A stretch of 64,000 nucleotides of DNA from an uncultured Bacteroidales bacterium (GCA_905234765.1 CAJOIF010000013.1:32958-96957), one strand, 5' to 3'. Shown: positions 8,793 to 19,687, numbered from the stretch's first letter. The notes: generated by a model from the letters alone, not told the origin. A program made the numbers and translations.

Positions 8793-9491
8793 ATGAAGAA
8801 AACTATATTGATTCTTGGTCTATTGTTCATGGCTTTTTCTGCTCGGGCGCAGTGGACATTGCAGACCTACGGGGAATACGACTACACCCGTACATCGGGC
8901 AGCAGCGCCGCATTGGCGTTGAAAGGAAACTATCAGTTGGCCGACAACTTCAAGATTGGGTTGGGCTATCAAGGCACGACTTTGAACCGCCATGCTGTGA
9001 ATCTGCAATGGCAAATCAATTTGCTCAAGGCGAAGAAAGGTACGCTCTATTTGGAAAACCGTTATTTGTATCGGCTGTTCCCGAAGTATGACCTGCAGGA
9101 ATTCAACGCTTTGTTGGACATGGGTTGGCGCAATCGTCATTTCAATTTCCAGTTCGGCTTGACCAATCGTTACATGGCACCTGTTCCGTTGCGCTTGAAC
9201 GGCGGCATGGAGACCATCTTTGAGCCGATGAATGTCACCTTTTGCATCGAAGGCAACCTCTTCGACCAAACGCATCCTTGGAATGTGGGTGCACGTATCT
9301 CCAACTACAGGGATTTCGTCATTGAGCGTTTTACGCTGTTTTTCTATAGCATGAACGGCTATTATGATTTCGGCAATGGCTTGCGTTTGACTGCTGAATT
9401 TGGGTTGCATCCATGTGGTGTGCTTAATTTGTCGTCGCAATACAACGGCTTGTTTGGTAACGTTGGACTGATTTGGAAACCTAAAAAATGA
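8793..9491 (+). CDS. Exported protein, probable outer-membrane beta-barrel-like
   Basis: A 232-residue protein with a clear signal peptide (KKTILILGLLFMAFSARAQ). The mature part is rich in alternating aromatic/polar strands (YGEYDYTR, LGYQGTTLNR, LTAEFGLHPCG) and ends in a short strand, VGLIWKPKK, so a small beta-barrel or barrel-like outer-membrane protein is plausible. I do not recognise a named family. The stop codon overlaps the next start as ATGA, so it is translationally coupled to a metallophosphoesterase lipoprotein. The start at 8793 was chosen because the more upstream candidate overlaps the promoter element. Confidence 0.7.
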   Translation: MKKTILILGLLFMAFSARAQWTLQTYGEYDYTRTSGSSAALALKGNYQLADNFKIGLGYQGTTLNRHAVNLQWQINLLKAKKGTLYLENRYLYRLFPKYDLQEFNALLDMGWRNRHFNFQFGLTNRYMAPVPLRLNGGMETIFEPMNVTFCIEGNLFDQTHPWNVGARISNYRDFVIERFTLFFYSMNGYYDFGNGLRLTAEFGLHPCGVLNLSSQYNGLFGNVGLIWKPKK

Positions 9492-10408
9492 GAATTATGA
9501 AGAAGCTACACATTATCATAATGGCCGCAGCCGCCATTTTTTTTGCCACGGGCTGCAACCGCCTTGACATTGCCGGAATGTTCGTTAACCGCAGCGATAC
9601 GGAGGAACGGGTGGCCGACTGGCTCGACTATGATGCGCAACATGGGATGCCCGTCATTGAGAATGCGCCCGATGAATACCACGTCTATTCTTGTTCCGAC
9701 TCGCATTATTCCGAATATGATACTTTCATTTCGCGAGGTTCTGACGACCGCCTGTATCAGTATATCACGGCTGAGCGTAACGACCCGAAAGCTATTTTTG
9801 CCATCCATGCGGGTGATATGGTCAACCAAAGTGGTGAGACGGGTTTCAAGATGGTTGAAGAGTCTTTGCGTTTTGATTCCGCGAATCAGGATAAGAACGA
9901 CCCATGTTACCCTGTCATTGGCAACCACGATGTTTATTTTGATTGTGCCCCGTATTTCAAGCAGTATTTCCATACTTCAACTTACACCGTGACAGTGAAG
10001 ACGGTGTCTGGAAAGAAAGACCTATTCATCTTCTTGGACTCGGGCAACGGCACCCACGGCCCGCGTCAGTTGGAGTGGTTGGAGGAACAACTTTCGCATC
10101 GTAACAACTACCGCCATTGTTTCGTTATCAGTCATAATTGGCTGTTCCGCACCTCATACAACTACACTACCACTCCGGCGGCCAATCTGCCACAGGATGA
10201 GCAGTACGCCTTCATGGACTTGATGAGCCGCAGCAATGTAGACATGGTTATCATGGGGCATTTTCATGCACGCGAGTATCGTCAGTTCGGCGGCGTGACT
10301 TATGTCATGACCGACAACCTCAATGAGCCCGATGATACGCCTACCTATTTGGTTGTCAATGTGGGCAATAAGGTTACATTTGAGTATGAGGAGCTTGTGA
10401 TCGAGTAA
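9488..10408 (+). CDS. Calcineurin-like metallophosphoesterase lipoprotein
   Basis: A 306-residue protein with a lipoprotein signal (hydrophobic IIIMAAAAIFFATGC, lipobox Cys at about residue 23). All dinuclear metal motifs of the calcineurin-like fold are visible in order: SDSHY (D-x-H), HAGDMVNQSG (GD), VIGNHDVYF (GNHD), VISHNW and VIMGHFHAREY (GHxH). It probably hydrolyses a phosphoester on the periplasmic or surface side; the substrate is unknown. It is coupled by an ATGA overlap to the upstream barrel-like protein and ends at a strong terminator. A second in-frame ATG lies at 9497. Confidence 0.88.
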   Translation: MRIMKKLHIIIMAAAAIFFATGCNRLDIAGMFVNRSDTEERVADWLDYDAQHGMPVIENAPDEYHVYSCSDSHYSEYDTFISRGSDDRLYQYITAERNDPKAIFAIHAGDMVNQSGETGFKMVEESLRFDSANQDKNDPCYPVIGNHDVYFDCAPYFKQYFHTSTYTVTVKTVSGKKDLFIFLDSGNGTHGPRQLEWLEEQLSHRNNYRHCFVISHNWLFRTSYNYTTTPAANLPQDEQYAFMDLMSRSNVDMVIMGHFHAREYRQFGGVTYVMTDNLNEPDDTPTYLVVNVGNKVTFEYEELVIE

Positions 10409-10428
10409 TCATTAGCCTATGTGATGCA

Positions 10429-10464
10429 AAAATCGCCCGCTGGAATTTTCCAACGGGCGATTTT
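10429..10464 (+). terminator. Intrinsic terminator after metallophosphoesterase gene
   Basis: Stem AAAATCGCCCG (10429-10439) with its complement at 10454-10464, followed by a T-rich stretch. The A-tract on the left lets it serve the convergent gene too. Confidence 0.85.
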
Positions 10465-10482
10465 CAGTTTCAAAACCGATTA

Positions 10483-12611
10483 TTATTTCTTCTCGGTAGG
10501 ATAACTCAATCCCATATTATACAGGATGAACGAATAGATGTCCGCCTGTTCCTCAAGAACCTTGGAGATGGGTTTGCCACCACCGTGTCCAGCCTTGGTG
10601 TCGATGCGGATGATCTTGGGTTCTGGTCCAGTTTGGGCAGCTTGCAAAGCGGCTGCATACTTAAACGAGTGGGCGGGCACTACGCGGTCGTCGTGGTCGG
10701 CAGTGGTGACCATGATGGCGGGATAGTGCACATCAGCACCGCTCTTGATGGTGTGCAGCGGCGAGTAGGCATACAAGGCCTTGAACATGGCCTCGTCGTC
10801 CTCGCTGGTGCCGTAGTCGCTGGCCCAGTTCCAACCGATGGTGAAGAGGTGGTAACGCAGCATGTCCATCACGCCGACTTGCGGCACGGCCGCAGCAAAG
10901 AGGTCGGGACGCTGGTTGATCACTGCGCCTACGAGCAGACCACCATTCGAGCCACCATTCAAGGCCAGATAGCTCGGAGTAGTGTAGCCATTAGTAATAA
11001 GGTATTCAGCGCAGGCGATGCAGTCGTCGAACACATTCTGCTTCTGCAACTTGGTGCCGGCGACGTGCCATTCCTCGCCGTATTCGTTGCCGCCGCGCAA
11101 GTTCATCTGGGCATAGATACCGCCGTTCTCGAGGAAAGGCAGACGCGAAGTGCTGAAGCCTGGGTTGAGGGTGATGTTGAAGCCGCCATAGCCATACAGG
11201 AAGGTCGGGTTGGTACCGTCTTTCTGCAAGCCTTTCTTGTAGGTCAAGAACATCGGGACCTTGGTGCCGTCTTTCGAGGTGACAAAGACTTGCTCCGTCA
11301 CGTAGTCGTCCGACTTGAAGTCGATGGCAGGAGCACGGAACACAGACGAGGTGTTATCGTCGATGTTGTATTGGTAAATCGTGGTCGGGAAGGCGAAGGA
11401 GGTGAAGGCGTAGAACACTTCGGGTTCTTCGTATTTGCTGCTGAAACCGACGGCGCCATAGGTCGGCAGCGCGATTTCATGGAGTTGCTTGCCGTCCATG
11501 GTGTAGACATAGGCATGGTTGGCGGCGTCTTTGTCGTAGGTGACGATCATCTTGCCGTTGGCGAGGCTGATGCCAGCGATGACGTTGTCGCTCTCAGGAA
11601 TCACATCCACCCAGTTCTCCATCTGCGGGGCCTTGGCCGACACTTTGCAGATGCGGCCCTTGGGCGCGTTGTAGTTGGTGAAGATATACAGCGTGTCGTT
11701 GATGACATCGATGGGACCGTACTGGTAATCCATGTCGTCAGCGATTTGCACGAACTTGCCCATTGCGTCTTGCATGTCGCGGATCCACAGCGTGCTGCCT
11801 GCGCCTTGACCGCTCTCGAAGAGGAACATGTAATGTTCATCCTCGGTGAGGTCCACTTGGTGGAAATAGCGCGGCTGGGCGGGATTGGAGTAGAAGAGTT
11901 CATCTTGCTCCTGCGGTGTGCCGAGTTTGTGGTAGTAAATCTTATGGTTTTCGTTGACGTTGCTGAACTCCTTGCCAGCTTCGGGGCGGTCGTAGGCGGC
12001 ATAGAAGAAACCGTCCTTGTACCACGAGGCGCCCGTGAACTTGGCCCATTCGATATGGTCGGGGAGGAGTTCGAGGTCTTTCATGCTCTTCACGTAGATT
12101 TCAACCCAGTCGGAGCCGCTGCGTTGGATGGTGTAGAGAAGCTGATGCCGCCCAACGAGACGGTGCCGTCATCAGAAAGGGCGTTGGGGTCGAGGAGCAC
12201 AGAAGGCTCGCCGTCAAGCGTCTCCTGCATATAGATGACGTTTTGGTTCTGGAGGCCGTCGTTCTTCGAGTAGATGTAACGGCCGTGTTCCTTCGAAGGC
12301 ATGCTGTAACGTTCGTAGTTGACGAGTTGCGTCAGGCGGTCCTTGAGGGCGCTGCGGAAGGGGATGTGGCTCAGGTAGTCGTTGGTGACTTCGTTCTGTG
12401 CCTTGACCCAATTAGCGGTTTCAACTGAGGTGTCGTTTTCCAGCCAACGGTACGGGTCGGCAACCAATGTGCCGAAATAGTCGTCAACGACGGTGGTGTC
12501 CATGCGCGTCTCGGGGTAAGCCTTGACGGAATAGCGTTCAGGCTGCTGTGGTTGCTGGTTGCAGCCGAAGAGGGTGATTGTGCCCATAACTAATAAGGTA
12601 AGTTTTTTCAT
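10483..12611 (-). pseudogene. Prolyl oligopeptidase (S9A) lipoprotein, frameshifted
   Basis: Two consecutive frames together spell one complete S9A prolyl oligopeptidase of about 700 residues. The first (12611 down to about 12090) gives the lipoprotein signal (lipobox LFGC), the DPYRWLEN motif and the start of the propeller. The second (stop at 10483) gives the rest of the propeller and the hydrolase domain with LNGGSNGGLLVGA (Ser codon at 10948-10950), ADHDDRVVP (Asp) and KAGHGGGKP (His). The frame breaks at about 12133-12140. There GGISFS should run through a DGKY-type segment into [18 protein letters not shown], but the segment is missing, consistent with loss of 3n+1 bases, probably about 22. 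All catalytic residues are intact, so it is either a recent pseudogene or an assembly error. A TACCTTTG element on the minus strand (12660-12667) may be its promoter. Confidence 0.88.
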
Positions 12612-12673
12612 TATTTTGTTGATTTAGAGATTTAAGATTCAAGATTTGAAATTCGGGGTCAAAGGTACGATTA

Positions 12674-12708
12674 TTTGTTAAACGCATGAAAAAAATCAGT
12701 ATATTTGC
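12674..12708 (+). promoter_or_regulatory. Promoter of the RhuM-family gene
   Basis: TTTG at 12674-12677, 22-bp gap, TATATTTGC at 12700-12708. It lies downstream of the in-frame ATG at 12686, which excludes that ATG and supports the one at 12728. Confidence 0.65.
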
Positions 12709-12727
12709 AAATCAAAATAAAGAAACA

Positions 12728-13723
12728 ATGAATATTTCAGACAGTACCCAAAATAATATCATCATCTATCAAAGCGAGGACGGACTGACAAAAATTAATG
12801 TCAATCTGCAAGAAGAAACGGTTTGGCTTTCTCAACAACAAATGGCGGAGCTTTATCAGACCTCACGAACAAATGTGGTGGAGCATATTAGGCACATTTA
12901 TCAAGAAGGAGAGTTGACCGAAGATTCAACCTGTCGGAAATTCCGACAGGTTCAAACCGAAGGAAACAGAGAAGTAACCAGAGAGATCCCGTTTTATAAT
13001 CTCGATATGATAATCTCGCTTGGCTACCGGGTAAAATCCTCTGTTGCTACAAGATTCCGCATCTGGGCTACAAAACTATTAAATGAGTACATTCGCAAAG
13101 GCTTCGCCCTCGACGACAACCGCTTGAAAAACCTCGGCGGTGGCGGTTATTGGAAAGAACTCATCGAGCGCATACGCGACATCCGCTCGTCCGAAAAGGT
13201 GTTTTACAGACAGGTATTGGACATTTACGCCACAAGCATCGACTATGACCCGAAAGCCGACATTTCCATTGAGTTTTTCAAGAGGGTACAAAACAAGATT
13301 CATTATGCGGTTCATGGGCAGACGGCAGCCGAAGTCATTGTCAGTCGCGCCGATGCCGAAAAGGAATTCATGGGTTTGACCACATTTGAGGGCGACCGAC
13401 CGCATCTGAAAGATGCCGTCATAGCAAAGAACTATTTGGATGAAAAGGAGTTGCGGGCTATGGGACAAATCGTTTCTGGGTATTTGGATTTTGCGGAACG
13501 ACAAGCGGAACGGCAACAAGCTATGACCATGAAAGACTGGGCAGCACATTTGGACCAAATTCTGACGATGAGCGGTGAAAAACTGCTACGAGGTGCAGGG
13601 AAAGTGTCGCATCAACAAGCCATTGAACACGCCACCAACGAATACAAGAAATATCAGCAACGCACTTTAAGCCAAGTGGAAAAGGATTTCTTGGATAACA
13701 TCAAGACCTTGCCCACAAAATAA
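12728..13723 (+). CDS. RhuM family (virulence protein) DNA-binding-like protein
   Basis: A 331-residue member of the RhuM family, named after a Salmonella pathogenicity-island gene but widespread in Bacteroidota genomes and mobile elements; its molecular function is not established. The N-terminal third has the typical run VWLSQQQMAELYQTSRTNVV (a helix-turn-helix-like part), then REIPFYNLDMIISLGYRVKS and FRIWATKLLNEYIRKGF. The C-terminal half resembles the Fic/DOC-associated helical region. The start at 12728 is used because a good promoter element overlaps the upstream Met. It stands alone between the broken peptidase and the topoisomerase gene, with only 2 bp between its stop and that of the convergent topoisomerase gene. 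Confidence 0.85.
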   Translation: MNISDSTQNNIIIYQSEDGLTKINVNLQEETVWLSQQQMAELYQTSRTNVVEHIRHIYQEGELTEDSTCRKFRQVQTEGNREVTREIPFYNLDMIISLGYRVKSSVATRFRIWATKLLNEYIRKGFALDDNRLKNLGGGGYWKELIERIRDIRSSEKVFYRQVLDIYATSIDYDPKADISIEFFKRVQNKIHYAVHGQTAAEVIVSRADAEKEFMGLTTFEGDRPHLKDAVIAKNYLDEKELRAMGQIVSGYLDFAERQAERQQAMTMKDWAAHLDQILTMSGEKLLRGAGKVSHQQAIEHATNEYKKYQQRTLSQVEKDFLDNIKTLPTK

Positions 13724-13725
13724 GA

Positions 13726-15654
13726 TTACATCTTATCCATCTCCGAATCATCCTCAATCCTAAGATTCTCGATGATGAACTTCTGGCGTTCCATGGTGTT
13801 CTTGCCCATGTAGTATTCTAATAACTCCTTGATTCCAAAATCGTAGCGCAGGATGACCGGCTCCAAGCGCATGTTGGGACCGATGAAGCCTCGGAACTCG
13901 TCGGGGGAGATTTCACCCAGACCTTTGAATCGTGTGATTTCGGCCTGCTTGCCACATTTCTCCTTGGCGGCGATGCGTTCCTCGTCGCTGTAGCAGTAAT
14001 AGGTCTCTTTCTTGTTGCGCACACGGAACAGGGGCGTCTGCAAGATGTAGACGTGGCCGTTGCGAACCAAGTCGGGGTAGAACTGCAGGAAGAAAGTGAG
14101 CATCAGCAGGCGGATGTGCATACCATCCACATCAGCATCGGTGGCGATAACGATGTTGTTGTAGCGCAGGTTCTCGATATCCTCATCAATGTTCAATGCC
14201 GCTTGCAGCAGATTGAACTCCTCGTTCTCGTAGCAGACCTTTTTGGTCATTCCCAAGCAGTTGAGCGGCTTACCGCGCAGGCTGAACACGGCCTGGGTCT
14301 GCACGTCACGGCTCTTGGTGATGCTTCCCGATGCGGAGTCGCCCTCGGTGATGAAGATGGTGCTTTCGAGGCGCTTCTCGTGGTTCGTGTTGAGGTGGAT
14401 GCGGCAGTCACGGAGCTTGCGGTTATTCAGGCTGACCTTCTTCGCGCTCTCGCGGGCAGCCTTCTTGATACCGGCTATCTCTTTGCGTTCTTTCTCGTTG
14501 GCTTGAATCTTCGCCTGCAAGACACTGACGGTCTCAGGGTTCTTGTGCAGGTAGTTGTCCAGATGGCGCTTCAAAATATCGAAAACATAGGTCTTCAGGA
14601 AGGGACTGTCGTTGGTGCCGTCGGGATTGTTGGGTGCGAGATGGGTGGAACCGAGTTTGGTCTTCGTCTGTGCCTCAAAGACAGGCTCTTGTATTCTTAC
14701 ACACAAGGCGCATACCAAACCTTGACGGATGTCGGCGGGCTCGTATTCCTTTTGGTAGAACTCGCGCACCACACGGGCATAACCCTCACGGAAAGCGGAC
14801 TGGTGTGTGCCGCCTTCGGTGGTGTGTTGACCGTTGACGAAGGAATAAAAGTAGTCGCTCGACTGACCATTGACATGCGTGAACGCGGCCTCAAAGTCAC
14901 CGTCTTTGATATGGATGATAGGGTAGAGGCCTTCGCCTTCCATGTTGTTCTGGAGCAGGTCGAGGAGGCCGTTCTTGGAATAATAGCGTTTGTCGTTGTA
15001 AATCAGGCTCAAGCCACGATTGAGGTAAGCGTAGTTCCAAACGCGCTTTTCGATGTATTCATCGACGTAGTGGTAGTTGCCAAACAGCGAGGAATCGGGA
15101 ATGAACTCCGTCAAAGTGCCCGTGTCGCCATTGGAAGGGATGATGCCAGTGTCACTTACCAACTTGCCTTGTGCAAATTCAACAATTCTCGTTTTCCCTT
15201 CACGAACCGACTGTACCTTGAAATAAGACGAAAGCGCGTTGACGGCCTTGGTACCGACGCCGTTCAAGCCGACAGACTTCTGGAACACCTTGCTGTCGTA
15301 TTTCGCGCCTGTATTCAGTTGCGAAACGGCTTCCTTCAACTTACCCAACGGGATGCCACGGCCATAGTCGCGGATACTGACCTTCTTTTCCACCTTGTTG
15401 ACGGTCACCTCGATTTTCCTGCCGAAGCCCGAAGTGAACTCGTCGATGGAGTTGTCAATCACCTCTTTGATGAGTACATAGATGCCGTCGTCTTGAGAGG
15501 CACCATCGCCGAGTTTGCCGATATACATACCCGGGCGGCGACGGATGTGCTCCATGTCCTCAAGGTGCACGATGCTGTTGTCGTCATAGTTTTCTACAGT
15601 AGGAGTGGGATCGTTGTTTTGCGTGAAGATGTCGCCTTCGTTGATGTCGCTCAT
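13726..15654 (-). CDS. parE: Type IIA DNA topoisomerase B subunit (topoisomerase IV ParE-like)
   Basis: ATPase/TOPRIM subunit of a type II topoisomerase, about 642 residues. GHKL ATP-binding motifs are seen as [19 protein letters not shown] and [14 protein letters not shown]. The TOPRIM metal motifs are [11 protein letters not shown] and [12 protein letters not shown], and the C-terminal [16 protein letters not shown] is the usual B-subunit end. The overall sequence is closer to the Bacteroidota subunit called ParE than to GyrB. A TAATTTTGC promoter element (minus strand, 15671-15679) lies between the first in-frame Met (15693) and the chosen ATG at 15654. The partner ParC is not in the window; a GyrA-type subunit is at 24722. 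Confidence 0.88.
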   Translation of the reverse strand: MSDINEGDIFTQNNDPTPTVENYDDNSIVHLEDMEHIRRRPGMYIGKLGDGASQDDGIYVLIKEVIDNSIDEFTSGFGRKIEVTVNKVEKKVSIRDYGRGIPLGKLKEAVSQLNTGAKYDSKVFQKSVGLNGVGTKAVNALSSYFKVQSVREGKTRIVEFAQGKLVSDTGIIPSNGDTGTLTEFIPDSSLFGNYHYVDEYIEKRVWNYAYLNRGLSLIYNDKRYYSKNGLLDLLQNNMEGEGLYPIIHIKDGDFEAAFTHVNGQSSDYFYSFVNGQHTTEGGTHQSAFREGYARVVREFYQKEYEPADIRQGLVCALCVRIQEPVFEAQTKTKLGSTHLAPNNPDGTNDSPFLKTYVFDILKRHLDNYLHKNPETVSVLQAKIQANEKERKEIAGIKKAARESAKKVSLNNRKLRDCRIHLNTNHEKRLESTIFITEGDSASGSITKSRDVQTQAVFSLRGKPLNCLGMTKKVCYENEEFNLLQAALNIDEDIENLRYNNIVIATDADVDGMHIRLLMLTFFLQFYPDLVRNGHVYILQTPLFRVRNKKETYYCYSDEERIAAKEKCGKQAEITRFKGLGEISPDEFRGFIGPNMRLEPVILRYDFGIKELLEYYMGKNTMERQKFIIENLRIEDDSEMDKM

Positions 15655-15670
15655 AGAATCTGATTTTGGG

Positions 15671-15679
15671 GCAAAATTA
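15671..15679 (-). promoter_or_regulatory. -7 promoter element upstream of parE
   Basis: Reads TAATTTTGC on the minus strand, 17 bp before the ATG at 15654; decides the start and gives parE a promoter separate from the flippase gene. Confidence 0.55.
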
Positions 15680-15689
15680 CGAAAAAAAG

Positions 15690-16973
15690 TCAAAGAAAAC
15701 CTTTAATTTCTGCTCTCACCCATTCCCAATCATCTTTGTTCGGAATCAGTTGCCACAACCGACTCCCAGTTTGTTTGTGGAAAACAATCCATTGGTACAC
15801 AAACAACGCCGTATAAGTCAGCGAGGTGGTGATGGCCGCACCTTGGATGCTCAATAAAGGAATCAAAATGAAGGCTGAAATTAGGGTAACTGAAAGCCCA
15901 ATGAGTGAGGCGAAAAGGTTGTATTTGGGCTTGCCCGTGCCGGAAAAATAATTGGCCAAAACGGTGTGTGCAGAGAAGAACACAATACCAGGTGCCATCA
16001 GAATAATGACCGTACGAATGTCTCTGAACTCGCCAGAAAACAACCATTCAAAAAACGTTGTTGGTAGCAGACAAATCACTAATAAAGCGGTGAAAGTCAG
16101 CAAGACAGAAAGTTTCATAAAACGCAAAGTGAGTTGCGAGGCGCGTTGCGCTTTTTCGGTGTTGCTCAAAGCGGAGAACTCCACCAAACCGATGCTTAAC
16201 CCCACAATATTCACACCTTCAGTGACTTGCGTTCCCGAAGCATAAACTCCAATTTGTCTCTCGTCGCAATGTGTTTTCAACAGATAAAGACTCAAACGTT
16301 TGTTGAGCGTACTGACCAAAGTGGAGAGTTGCAGGAATGTCCCGTAATGGAGCATTTCCTTCAGGCTGTCTTTCAAAGGCTCGCGCTCTTCGCGCTTCAG
16401 GCTTGGGAACAGCAGCATCCAACCGACGATTGCGGCTAGGCTATAGCCGCAAAGTTGTGAGTAGAGCAATGCCTTTGCCGTTTTCAAATCCATGGCGAAA
16501 ACAAACACCGCCATCATCGTGACTTGTGTCAATATCTGTATGAGAAACAGTAAGTTGAACACTCCTACCTTTTCTTTCCCGAGGAAATGGTTCAAATTGA
16601 AGCCGTGAAAGCTGTAAACGCAGGTCATCAGTAAGACGAGCCAACCATAGCCTTCGGGAATGATGGTGTGATAAAACGTTGGGAAGAAGGAAAAAACTTT
16701 GAACAGAAGCAGATAGATGAGCATCACGAAACCGATCCAGCCATAAGAAATCGTCATCAGGGTGGAGAGTTTCTTGCGTGGCGTGAAATACACCAGTCCG
16801 CTGCCGGCGATGAGCTCGATGCCTATTAATAAAAAGGTGATGTCGGTCTGTGCGACGAAAGCCTTGCCCCATTCTGCCGCACCGAGGAATTTGGTGCCCA
16901 TAATGAGGGTGGCCAACTGCGTCAGCACATTGACCGCCCTTGCCGCGCCCGTTCCGAGTATCTTCTTGAACAT
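15690..16973 (-). CDS. Polysaccharide/oligosaccharide flippase (Wzx/MOP type)
   Basis: A 427-residue polytopic inner-membrane protein with about 12 membrane segments, of the MATE-like MOP superfamily to which lipid-linked oligosaccharide flippases belong. The N-terminus ([20 protein letters not shown]) and the paired-helix pattern fit PST/Wzx transporters. It starts one base after the stop of the T9SS protein gene at 16975 and is followed by parE, so the first two are likely cotranscribed. No glycosyltransferases are next to it, which is unusual for a Wzx and leaves its cargo open. Confidence 0.8.
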   Translation of the reverse strand: MFKKILGTGAARAVNVLTQLATLIMGTKFLGAAEWGKAFVAQTDITFLLIGIELIAGSGLVYFTPRKKLSTLMTISYGWIGFVMLIYLLLFKVFSFFPTFYHTIIPEGYGWLVLLMTCVYSFHGFNLNHFLGKEKVGVFNLLFLIQILTQVTMMAVFVFAMDLKTAKALLYSQLCGYSLAAIVGWMLLFPSLKREEREPLKDSLKEMLHYGTFLQLSTLVSTLNKRLSLYLLKTHCDERQIGVYASGTQVTEGVNIVGLSIGLVEFSALSNTEKAQRASQLTLRFMKLSVLLTFTALLVICLLPTTFFEWLFSGEFRDIRTVIILMAPGIVFFSAHTVLANYFSGTGKPKYNLFASLIGLSVTLISAFILIPLLSIQGAAITTSLTYTALFVYQWIVFHKQTGSRLWQLIPNKDDWEWVRAEIKGFL

Positions 16974-16974
16974 T

Positions 16975-19596
16975 TTATTGCTTCACAAATCTCAAGGCAT
17001 GTTTCCCGTCAATTTGGATGAGGTAAAGTCCGGCAGGCAGGCCTTCAACCGAAATCTCGTTTCCGCCAAACCATTCTCTCTTGACGCAAGTGCCAAAAAC
17101 GTTGTAGATGCTGATTTCACAGCCTGCATCGATCCCTTTAAGATGGAGCGTTCCGTCGGTGGGATTGGGATAGAGGATGATGGCGTCATCACCGTTTTCT
17201 GCAACGTCGGCGCTGTCGAAGAAGGCGGAGAGGGTCAGGTTTTGTGTGACGAGGATGTGCCGAGGATTGTCGGTGTTGCCATCGCCCCATTTGACGAAGT
17301 GGTAACCGTCGTATGGGATGGCTGCCAGGGTGGCGGTGCTATTTGCCAAGTAAGTGCCTGCACCCAAGATGTAGCCTTGTTCTTCGAGATATTGTACGTT
17401 GATGTAATAGGATAGTACGGGTTCGTTGCTGAAATTGGCGATGAAGGTGGAGTCACGGACTACGATGATTTGGCGCGGATTGTCCATGTTCCCGTCTTGC
17501 CAACCGGCGAAATAATAGTTATCGTGGGGAAGTGCCTCGATGACAATGGTGGAACCTTCGGGGAAGACGCCTCCTCCAGAAACATCGCCCCAGTTGGGAT
17601 TGTCGCTCCTGACGGTGATGATATGACTATGTTGCCGCTCGAAGAGTGCGGTGTAGGTGGCGTTTTGTGTGACAACGATGCTGCGTGGATTGTTGGTGTT
17701 TCCGTCGCTCCATCCCATGAAGAAAGCACCGGCAACGGGAGTTGCGCTAATTTGAACCGTGGAGCCTTGGACATAGGTGCCTGAACCAGTGACCGTGCCC
17801 AAAGTTGGGTCGTTGGCCATCACCGTAATGGTGTATAGTTGTGATCCGACAAGGTGGAACAAAGCAGTGTAGGTGATGTTGCCGGTCACAGTGACATTGC
17901 GCGGGTTGGTTACGATGCCGTCGTGCCAGCAGATGAACATGTAGTTTTCGCTGGCGGTAGCCGTCAAGGTGGCGGTGCTGCCATAGTCGTATGTGCCGGC
18001 TCCGGTCACGGTGCCACCTTCAACAGGATCGCTTGCTGTGGAGATTTCGTATTGTAAAGGCGTGAAGACGGCGGTGTAGGTGGCGTCGCCTTCAACGAGG
18101 ATCGAGCGGGGATTGGTGAGGTCGCCATCGCTCCATTGGCTAAACGCATACCCTGTATTGTTGTGGGCGGTCAGGTGGATGGTAGCGCCGTAGTCGTAGG
18201 TTCCGCCACCATTGATGGTTCCGGCACCTTCGGGGATGACTTCTGTGTTGATGAGGCATTGCTGGATGCCAAAATGAGCCGTGTAGGTCTGGTTCTCCGT
18301 GACGATGACGGTGCGCGGATTATCATTGTTGCCGTCGGTCCAGTTGACGAACTCAAAGCCCAAGTTGGAGGTGGCTGCAATTTCGATAGTGTCTCCATAA
18401 TAAAAGGTGCCGCCACCACTGACATTGCCCCATTCAAGGTTGTCACTTTCTACGGTGATGGTGTATTGAATTCTGCCAAATGAGGCGACAAAGGTGCTGT
18501 CTTGGGTGACGACAATGTTGCGCGGGTTGTCCGTGATGCTGTCGTTCCACATCAGGAACTCATAGCCTGCGTTGGGGATGGCTTCAATTTGGATGGTGTC
18601 GCCTTCGGGATAAGTGCCGCCCCCGCTGACCGAGCCCCATTCGGGATTGGCACTTTCTACGGTGATGGTATATGTCGGTTGGGGAGGGGCAGGTTTCACG
18701 ACAAGGTCAGAGATGATGCACCACTCTGCAGGCTGATACAGGACTTCGCCATCTTTGTAAACCGTTTCTGCATCTGTATAATACACTCCACTTTCGTTGA
18801 CGACCAAGTTGCTGATTCCGGAAAGCTCAGGCAGGGAATAAAGCACCTCGCCGTCTTGCCATATACGGACAACGGTATCTGTCAAGGAAATTCCTGTCCA
18901 ATAAAGGCTGCCTTCAAATGCGGCGATGCACACGAAGTTGGCGTTTTCCATTTGGTGGATGATGGAGTCGTTTTGCCAGATGACACCGTAAGAAAGGGTG
19001 TCATTTACAACCTTGAATCCTGCGGCATAGAGGTTATCGCCGTCGAAGCAGATGCTTTGGACACTTGAAACGGTATCTTCCAGCCAAAGGAGCGAGTCGT
19101 TTTGCCAAACGCTGGCATACGTAAGGTATTCGCCAGAAAGGTAGATGGCACCGCCTGCGTAAATGTCGCCCGTCGTTGTGTCAACGGCTAAATCATGAAT
19201 GTGGCAGTCGTCCTCTCCGTGGCCGTAGGAATAAAGGAGCTCGCCGTTTTGCCATACGTTGTTGCCCCCAGCCACTGTCCAATTGTTGCCGTTGAGGGAG
19301 ATGTGGTCGAAATAGGTGTTGGTGTCGGCAATGAATATGCACGAGTCGTTCATCCAAACGCGACCGCGATTATCTGAGCTATTGTAGGCATATCCGGCTC
19401 CGTAAACCGTCCCGTCTTCCGACACTTGGATGCCTTTCAACTGAATATCGATGCTGTCGGTGATGCTATATAACAGCGTGTTGTTTTTCAATACTTTGCC
19501 CGTAGTAAAGTGGTTGCCTGAGACATAAACGTCTTGGGCTTGAGCAAAGCCCATGGTCATCATGAATGCGGTTATGAGTAATGCTATTTTCTTCAT
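16975..19596 (-). CDS. T9SS-exported protein: propeller-like N-terminus plus seven InlB-like repeats
   Basis: An 873-residue surface protein. After the signal peptide (IALLITAFMMTMGFAQA) the first ~300 residues repeat units of the form VYxxGxxxxxxVWQNDSxxY, a kelch/propeller-like pattern also seen in the N-terminus of the giant protein at 39279. Seven ~70-residue InlB-like repeats follow (about residues 303-790), most with the signature GYxFxxWxDGxxxNPRxIxVT. The C-terminal ~75 residues form a T9SS type A sorting domain (LYPNPTDGTLHLKG, then LPAGLYLIQIDGKHALRFVK). It is transcribed away from the cobalamin riboswitch and appears to lead a short operon with the flippase. Ligand unknown. Confidence 0.85.
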   Translation of the reverse strand: MKKIALLITAFMMTMGFAQAQDVYVSGNHFTTGKVLKNNTLLYSITDSIDIQLKGIQVSEDGTVYGAGYAYNSSDNRGRVWMNDSCIFIADTNTYFDHISLNGNNWTVAGGNNVWQNGELLYSYGHGEDDCHIHDLAVDTTTGDIYAGGAIYLSGEYLTYASVWQNDSLLWLEDTVSSVQSICFDGDNLYAAGFKVVNDTLSYGVIWQNDSIIHQMENANFVCIAAFEGSLYWTGISLTDTVVRIWQDGEVLYSLPELSGISNLVVNESGVYYTDAETVYKDGEVLYQPAEWCIISDLVVKPAPPQPTYTITVESANPEWGSVSGGGTYPEGDTIQIEAIPNAGYEFLMWNDSITDNPRNIVVTQDSTFVASFGRIQYTITVESDNLEWGNVSGGGTFYYGDTIEIAATSNLGFEFVNWTDGNNDNPRTVIVTENQTYTAHFGIQQCLINTEVIPEGAGTINGGGTYDYGATIHLTAHNNTGYAFSQWSDGDLTNPRSILVEGDATYTAVFTPLQYEISTASDPVEGGTVTGAGTYDYGSTATLTATASENYMFICWHDGIVTNPRNVTVTGNITYTALFHLVGSQLYTITVMANDPTLGTVTGSGTYVQGSTVQISATPVAGAFFMGWSDGNTNNPRSIVVTQNATYTALFERQHSHIITVRSDNPNWGDVSGGGVFPEGSTIVIEALPHDNYYFAGWQDGNMDNPRQIIVVRDSTFIANFSNEPVLSYYINVQYLEEQGYILGAGTYLANSTATLAAIPYDGYHFVKWGDGNTDNPRHILVTQNLTLSAFFDSADVAENGDDAIILYPNPTDGTLHLKGIDAGCEISIYNVFGTCVKREWFGGNEISVEGLPAGLYLIQIDGKHALRFVKQ

Positions 19597-19669
19597 TGGA
19601 TGAAATGTTTATCGGTGCAAAAATAGAAACTTTTTCTCGTATTTCGACAAGGGGAATAATAAAAAGATG

Positions 19670-19678
19670 TATCTTTGC
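19670..19678 (+). promoter_or_regulatory. -7 promoter element of the cobalamin operon
   Basis: TATCTTTGC, immediately upstream of the riboswitch; no clear TTTG at -33. Confidence 0.6.
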
Positions 19679-19687
19679 CGCCGATAA

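Noticed and set aside
10585..12234. 549-residue open frame on the plus strand opposite the prolyl oligopeptidase
   Set aside because: It lies antisense to a clearly conserved gene, has biased Val/Gly/His content typical of shadow frames, and shows no known motif.
14053..15663. 536-residue open frame opposite parE
   Set aside because: Antisense shadow of the topoisomerase gene; no family resemblance.
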